A DNA stretch of 16,746 nt from Bryobacteraceae bacterium (GTDB lineage Bacteria > Acidobacteriota > Terriglobia > Bryobacterales > Bryobacteraceae): NCBI GenBank assembly GCA_030039005.1, contig JASHQT010000137.1:1-16746 (forward strand), written 5' to 3'. The notes beneath the pieces are model-generated. The model searched no databases and was not told the origin of the DNA. It saw only the letters and a list, made by a program, of their open reading frames with translations. Both the position numbers and the translations under genes were made by a program. This document shows positions 13,988 through 16,746 of this stretch, one piece after another (position 1 is the first letter of the stretch; the number at the start of each line of letters is the position of its first letter).

Positions 13988-15820
13988 CTAATAGGCGTGC
14001 GCCACGCGATAGCCGTAGGGATCGGCGCCGGCTTCGATGACGCCGTCGGGCGTGACGCGAATCAGAACTGGAGCAGCGCCGGAATTCCAGCGCGAACGAA
14101 TGCCGATCTTATGCCCGCGCGCCGCCAATTCTTCCGCGACGCTGGAGGGGATACGCTCGTCGAGCAGCAGATCGCCGCGATTCCAGGCATGATTGTCGAA
14201 GCTGGATACCAGGTGCCGCGTCTGGAAGCGGGGCGCTTCCACGGCGGCTTGCGCGTTATCGCCGAACTCGACGATGTTGAAGAACATTTGGATCAGACTT
14301 TGCTCCTGATTGTCGCCGCCGGGAGTCGACATCGCAATAAACGGCTTGCCCTGCTCGGTGATGATGGTGGGGCTGAGCGTCACGCGCGGGCGCTTGCCGC
14401 CTTCCAGTTCGTTGGGCGAGCCGGGCACCAGGATGAACTGCTGGGCGCGCTCGGTGAGCGGAATACCGGTATCGCCGGCGATCACCGACGGCATCCATGC
14501 GCCGGACGGCGTAGCGCTGAAGACCACACCGTCTTTATCGATGGCGTCCACGCAAGTGGTGTCACTGGCCATCAAGGCGTCGTCGATCTTGGTCCGCGCG
14601 ATATCCATTTCCGTGGGATGCTTGCCGCGCTTGCCGTTGATTTTGCCGGGGAGGAAGTCCATAGAGGCCATGTGACCGATCTCTTTGCGGCGCTCGGCGG
14701 CATAGGACTTGGAGAGCAGGATCTCCTCGGGAATCTTGACGAACTTGGGATCGCCGTAATAGGTGTCGCGATCGGCATAAGCCAGCTTCAGGGCTTCGGT
14801 GACGGTATGGATGTAATCGGCGGAGTTGAAGCCCATGGAGCGCAGGTCGTAGCCTTCGAGGATGTTCAGGGCTTCGAGCATGGCCGGGCCCTGGGTCCAG
14901 AAGCCGGGCTTATAAACCTTGTAATTGTGATAGTCGCTCGAAACCGGCTCTTCCGGCTCCAGCTTGAACGCGGCCATGTCCTCATAGCGCAACAGGCCGC
15001 CGTTGGCTTTCATGAACGCGTCGATGCGGCGTGCGATATCGCCGCGATAGAAGTAATCGGCGACGGCGTCGATGGCGGCGGCACGAGTGGCTCCCGCGGC
15101 CAGGGCATGCTTTTCGGCGGCGGCCATGCTGCGCAGCGTGCGGGCCAGGTTGGGCTGGTGGAAAATTTCGCCGGGCAGCGGTACGCGGCCGTCAGGCAGG
15201 AAGGTTTTCTTCGAATCCGGCCATAGATTGAAGAACTGGCGCGAACGCGCGATGGAGCCCGAGCGGGTTTCGTCGATGGCCATGCCGTCGGCCAGTTCGA
15301 TGGCGGGCTCGATTTCCTCAGAAAAGGACTTGGTTCCGAAATCGCGCAGAGCCACCAGCCCCGATTCCACCATGCTGGGCACCAGGGCGGGCAGGATGCC
15401 TGCGACGGGGATGATGCCTTTCAATCCGCCGGGATCAAGCGTCAAGATCTCGCCCGGCCGGGGGCGGTGGTTCATGAAGAACTCCGGTGTAGCCATCTTG
15501 GGCATGGTGCCGACGCCCGCGATGGCGTAGACCTTGCCGGCTTTCGTGCGAATCAGGATCGGCGCCTCACCGCCCATGCCGAAGTGCGAGAACTCGGCCA
15601 CGGAGGCGGCGAACATCGCGGCCACGCCCGCGTCCACCGCGTTTCCGCCGCGGAAGAAGATCTTCATTCCGGCCTCGTCGGCGTATTCGCTGCCGGAGGC
15701 CAGCGCACCTCGTGTGCCGCGAGCGGCGTGCATGGTGGGGATTTCAAAATCTTTGCGCTGCGCAAACGAGGGGGAAACGCAAAGGAGCGCAAAAAGCAGG
15801 GGGGCCAGCTTGTGCTTCAT
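13988..15820 (-). CDS. Gamma-glutamyltransferase-family Ntn hydrolase with altered substrate pocket
   Basis: A 610-residue secreted protein of the GGT family, made as one chain that cuts itself before a threonine. It has a signal peptide (MKHKLAPLLFALLCVSPSFA). The large-subunit marks are GGNAVDAGVAAMFAASVAEFSHFGMGG and MKANGGLLRYEDMAAF. The self-cleavage site is MASD/TTCVDAIDKDG with Thr421 as nucleophile, and STPGGDNQEQ supplies the oxyanion glycines. However, the E. coli residues that hold the gamma-glutamyl group are not kept. Arg114 falls on Val103 (AIAGVGTMP instead of AIDFREMAP), Asp433 on Gln461 (AQQF instead of MDDF), and the Ser-Ser pair 462-463 on Val-Thr. A different acyl substrate is therefore likely. 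AGGAG seven bases before the ATG is a good ribosome binding site, and TATAAT lies just upstream. Confidence 0.88.
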   Translation of the reverse strand: MKHKLAPLLFALLCVSPSFAQRKDFEIPTMHAARGTRGALASGSEYADEAGMKIFFRGGNAVDAGVAAMFAASVAEFSHFGMGGEAPILIRTKAGKVYAIAGVGTMPKMATPEFFMNHRPRPGEILTLDPGGLKGIIPVAGILPALVPSMVESGLVALRDFGTKSFSEEIEPAIELADGMAIDETRSGSIARSRQFFNLWPDSKKTFLPDGRVPLPGEIFHQPNLARTLRSMAAAEKHALAAGATRAAAIDAVADYFYRGDIARRIDAFMKANGGLLRYEDMAAFKLEPEEPVSSDYHNYKVYKPGFWTQGPAMLEALNILEGYDLRSMGFNSADYIHTVTEALKLAYADRDTYYGDPKFVKIPEEILLSKSYAAERRKEIGHMASMDFLPGKINGKRGKHPTEMDIARTKIDDALMASDTTCVDAIDKDGVVFSATPSGAWMPSVIAGDTGIPLTERAQQFILVPGSPNELEGGKRPRVTLSPTIITEQGKPFIAMSTPGGDNQEQSLIQMFFNIVEFGDNAQAAVEAPRFQTRHLVSSFDNHAWNRGDLLLDERIPSSVAEELAARGHKIGIRSRWNSGAAPVLIRVTPDGVIEAGADPYGYRVAHAY

Positions 15821-15833
15821 AAGGCTGCTCCTA

Positions 15834-15839
15834 ATTATA
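15834..15839 (-). promoter_or_regulatory. Candidate -10 box (TATAAT) for the GGT-family gene
   Basis: On the reverse strand a perfect TATAAT lies 13 bases before the ATG at 15820, immediately followed by TAGGAGC, the ribosome binding site. The transcript would begin within or just before that site, giving a very short leader. The -35 position falls in the C-rich complement of the G-run array and has no consensus match. Confidence 0.45.
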
Positions 15840-15842
15840 GCT

Positions 15843-15958
15843 GGGGGTGGGAACCGGGGGCAGGGCTGGGCCGGGGCTGGGGACTGGGGGCCGGGGATTG
15901 GGGAGCTGGCTATTTGCGGGTAGCGACCAGCGATGGGGGTGGGAGGGAGTGATGGGGG
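15843..15958 (+). repeat. G-run array with strong G-quadruplex potential
   Basis: The plus strand has ten runs of three to five G between 15843 and 15903, separated by loops of only one to four bases, in a degenerate (C)TGGGG(A/C) pattern. A second cluster of four runs lies at 15935-15958. Both satisfy the usual G3+N1-7 quadruplex rule several times over. The array occupies the shared upstream region of two divergent genes and is outside both predicted transcripts. It may also be a slipped, degenerate short tandem repeat. Confidence 0.75.
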
Positions 15959-16045
15959 TGCGGCGTAATTTTTTTGGCGCGGCGGGCGAGTTGCGGGAAC
16001 GGTTGCTCGAAAACGTGCGGGTGCGCATCAAGACAGAAATAACAC

Positions 16046-16051
16046 TATAGT
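16046..16051 (+). promoter_or_regulatory. Candidate -10 box (TATAGT) for the small membrane protein
   Basis: TATAGT ends 21 bases before the ATG at 16073 and would start a transcript near 16058. No clear -35 box precedes it. If this is the promoter, the GAGGGA at 16053-16058 would mostly be outside the message, which favours the ATG at 16073 over a TTG at 16061. Confidence 0.35.
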
Positions 16052-16072
16052 TGAGGGATATTGGCCTCGAAG

Positions 16073-16465
16073 ATGGCAAATGCCGGCAAGAAAGGCGGAA
16101 ATAATTCCCGCCTTGATGGGGACTCAGGCTTAATGGACGCCGGCCTTAGTCTATTAGGTGTGTTCGCTGTAATCGTCCTCGTGATTTACACCGGCGGTTT
16201 TAACTTTTTCACGCCCTGGTTCTTGTGGCCGACGGTGGTCTTCTTTTTCATGGGGTTGGGCCGTGGGGTAGGTACCAACGAGAGCTTTTGGCGCCGCACC
16301 GTGTTGCTAAATGTCGCGTGGTTGTTTGTGATTCCGCTCGCCTTTCTAACGAGACCGTGGTGGTTGGGGCTATTGTTCGTGTTCTTGCCCACCATTCCGA
16401 TCGCTGCGGGCCTGTACTTGCGACGGCTCTGCGCCCGCCGGAAATGGAGCCGGCCGGGCGCCTAG
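16073..16465 (+). CDS. Small four-helix membrane protein, function unknown
   Basis: A 130-residue protein with a hydrophilic N-terminus (MANAGKKGGNNSRLDGDSG), then about four membrane segments: residues 22-41 (LSLLGVFAVIVLVIYTGGF), 45-63 (FFTPWFLWPTVVFFFMGLG), 75-93 and 97-117, ending in a basic tail (RRLCARRKWSRPGA). The aromatic FxxPWFLWPT...GLGRG stretch resembles the small '2TM' type membrane domains, but I cannot name a family with confidence. A TTG at 16061 with GAGGG before it is an alternative start adding four residues. The base composition is less GC-biased than its neighbours, partly because of hydrophobic codons. It ends tail to tail with the Uma2 gene on CTAG. No function can be given. 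Confidence 0.6.
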   Translation: MANAGKKGGNNSRLDGDSGLMDAGLSLLGVFAVIVLVIYTGGFNFFTPWFLWPTVVFFFMGLGRGVGTNESFWRRTVLLNVAWLFVIPLAFLTRPWWLGLLFVFLPTIPIAAGLYLRRLCARRKWSRPGA

Positions 16466-16746
16466 CGCCGGTCGAAGAGGTCGGCGATGCGGACGGAGAG
16501 GCCGGGGAGGAGCGGCGATTCGAAAAGCTGATTTTCGTTCAGGATGGCGTCGCCTCGTTCGGAGAACAGGAAGGCGCGGCGGAAATCGATATCCAGAATC
16601 CAGACTTCCCGGGTGCCGTGCTTGCGGTAGCGGGCGGCTTTTTGGGTGAGGTGCGCGAAGGTGTCGTTCGGCGAGACGATTTCGATGGCGAGGTCGGGGA
16701 TGAAGCGCTGGACGCGGCGGCGTTCCTCAAGGAAGGGCATTTTTGC
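16462..16746 (-). CDS. Uma2 family (DUF820) putative endonuclease, C-terminal part
   Basis: The reading frame is open to the right edge, so the 5' end lies outside the window; about 94 codons are present. The sequence has the Uma2 (DUF820) core of the restriction-endonuclease-like PD-(D/E)xK fold: IPDLAIEIVSPNDT (Asp and Glu at the active site), then a conserved helix (LTQKAARYRKHGTREVWILDID) and a final beta-rich part with LLPGLSVRIADLFDR. Full-length members are about 180-200 residues, so roughly the N-terminal half is missing. Their biological role is not settled; they are common in cyanobacteria, acidobacteria and other genomes as stand-alone genes. The ATG at 16740 is internal to the frame and need not be the start. 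Its stop overlaps that of the opposing membrane-protein gene. Confidence 0.85.
   Translation of the reverse strand, partial: AKMPFLEERRRVQRFIPDLAIEIVSPNDTFAHLTQKAARYRKHGTREVWILDIDFRRAFLFSERGDAILNENQLFESPLLPGLSVRIADLFDRR

Noticed and set aside
13694..15226. A 510-codon open frame on the forward strand opposite the GGT-family gene
   Set aside because: It is a shadow of a gene with signal peptide and catalytic motifs on the other strand; it crosses into the DUF72 gene and has no start signals.

Overview
The window is GC-rich, densely packed bacterial DNA on both strands. It has no rRNA, tRNA, CRISPR array or insertion sequence that I can see. The gene mix (secreted S9 peptidase, exported metallo-beta-lactamase-fold hydrolase, Tat-exported thiamine-diphosphate enzyme, small secreted cytochrome c, Uma2 protein, many signal peptides) and the GC-rich style suggest an acidobacterium, perhaps of the Bryobacterales/Solibacter type. 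That assignment is inference from style, not from a marker search.

Layout. The first 39 codons of gatB run leftward off the left edge (1-117). A TauE/SafE-type permease is divergent from it (169-963). Next comes a leftward block: a lipocalin-like secreted protein with a TTG start (4766-5269), a secreted S9 peptidase (2296-4704), a four-helix membrane protein that overlaps it by ATGA (1883-2299) and an exported MBL hydrolase (985-1863). A small palindromic repeat lies at 4722-4769.

The centre (5451-12991) is a rightward run of seven genes. The first five touch or overlap: an MBOAT O-acyltransferase, two tandem SGNH hydrolases (one membrane-anchored, one secreted), a DltC-like acyl carrier protein, and a KAS III homologue whose nucleophilic cysteine is replaced by serine (Ser111) while His236 and Asn266 remain. 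This resembles the Dlt system (DltB MBOAT, DltC carrier, DltD SGNH), but the adenylating enzyme DltA is absent and a KAS III-like acyltransferase takes its place. My hypothesis is that the KAS III protein loads an acyl group from acyl-CoA onto the carrier, the MBOAT passes it across the membrane, and the two SGNH proteins place it on (or trim it from) a cell-surface polymer. After a 24-base gap come a Tat-exported thiamine-diphosphate enzyme and a c-type cytochrome, which look like a periplasmic 2-oxoacid oxidation pair.

The right part is leftward again: a GGT-family Ntn hydrolase (13988-15820) that keeps the catalytic Thr but lacks the gamma-glutamyl-binding residues, then a DUF72 protein (12998-13951), with a perfect 10-bp inverted repeat between them. 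Upstream of the GGT gene is a G-run array (15843-15958) of strong G-quadruplex potential. A small four-helix membrane protein (16073-16465) then meets a truncated Uma2 gene (16462-16746) tail to tail on a shared CTAG.

No gene-free stretch exceeds 300 bases. The longest are 5270-5450 and 15821-16072, and both are divergent promoter regions.
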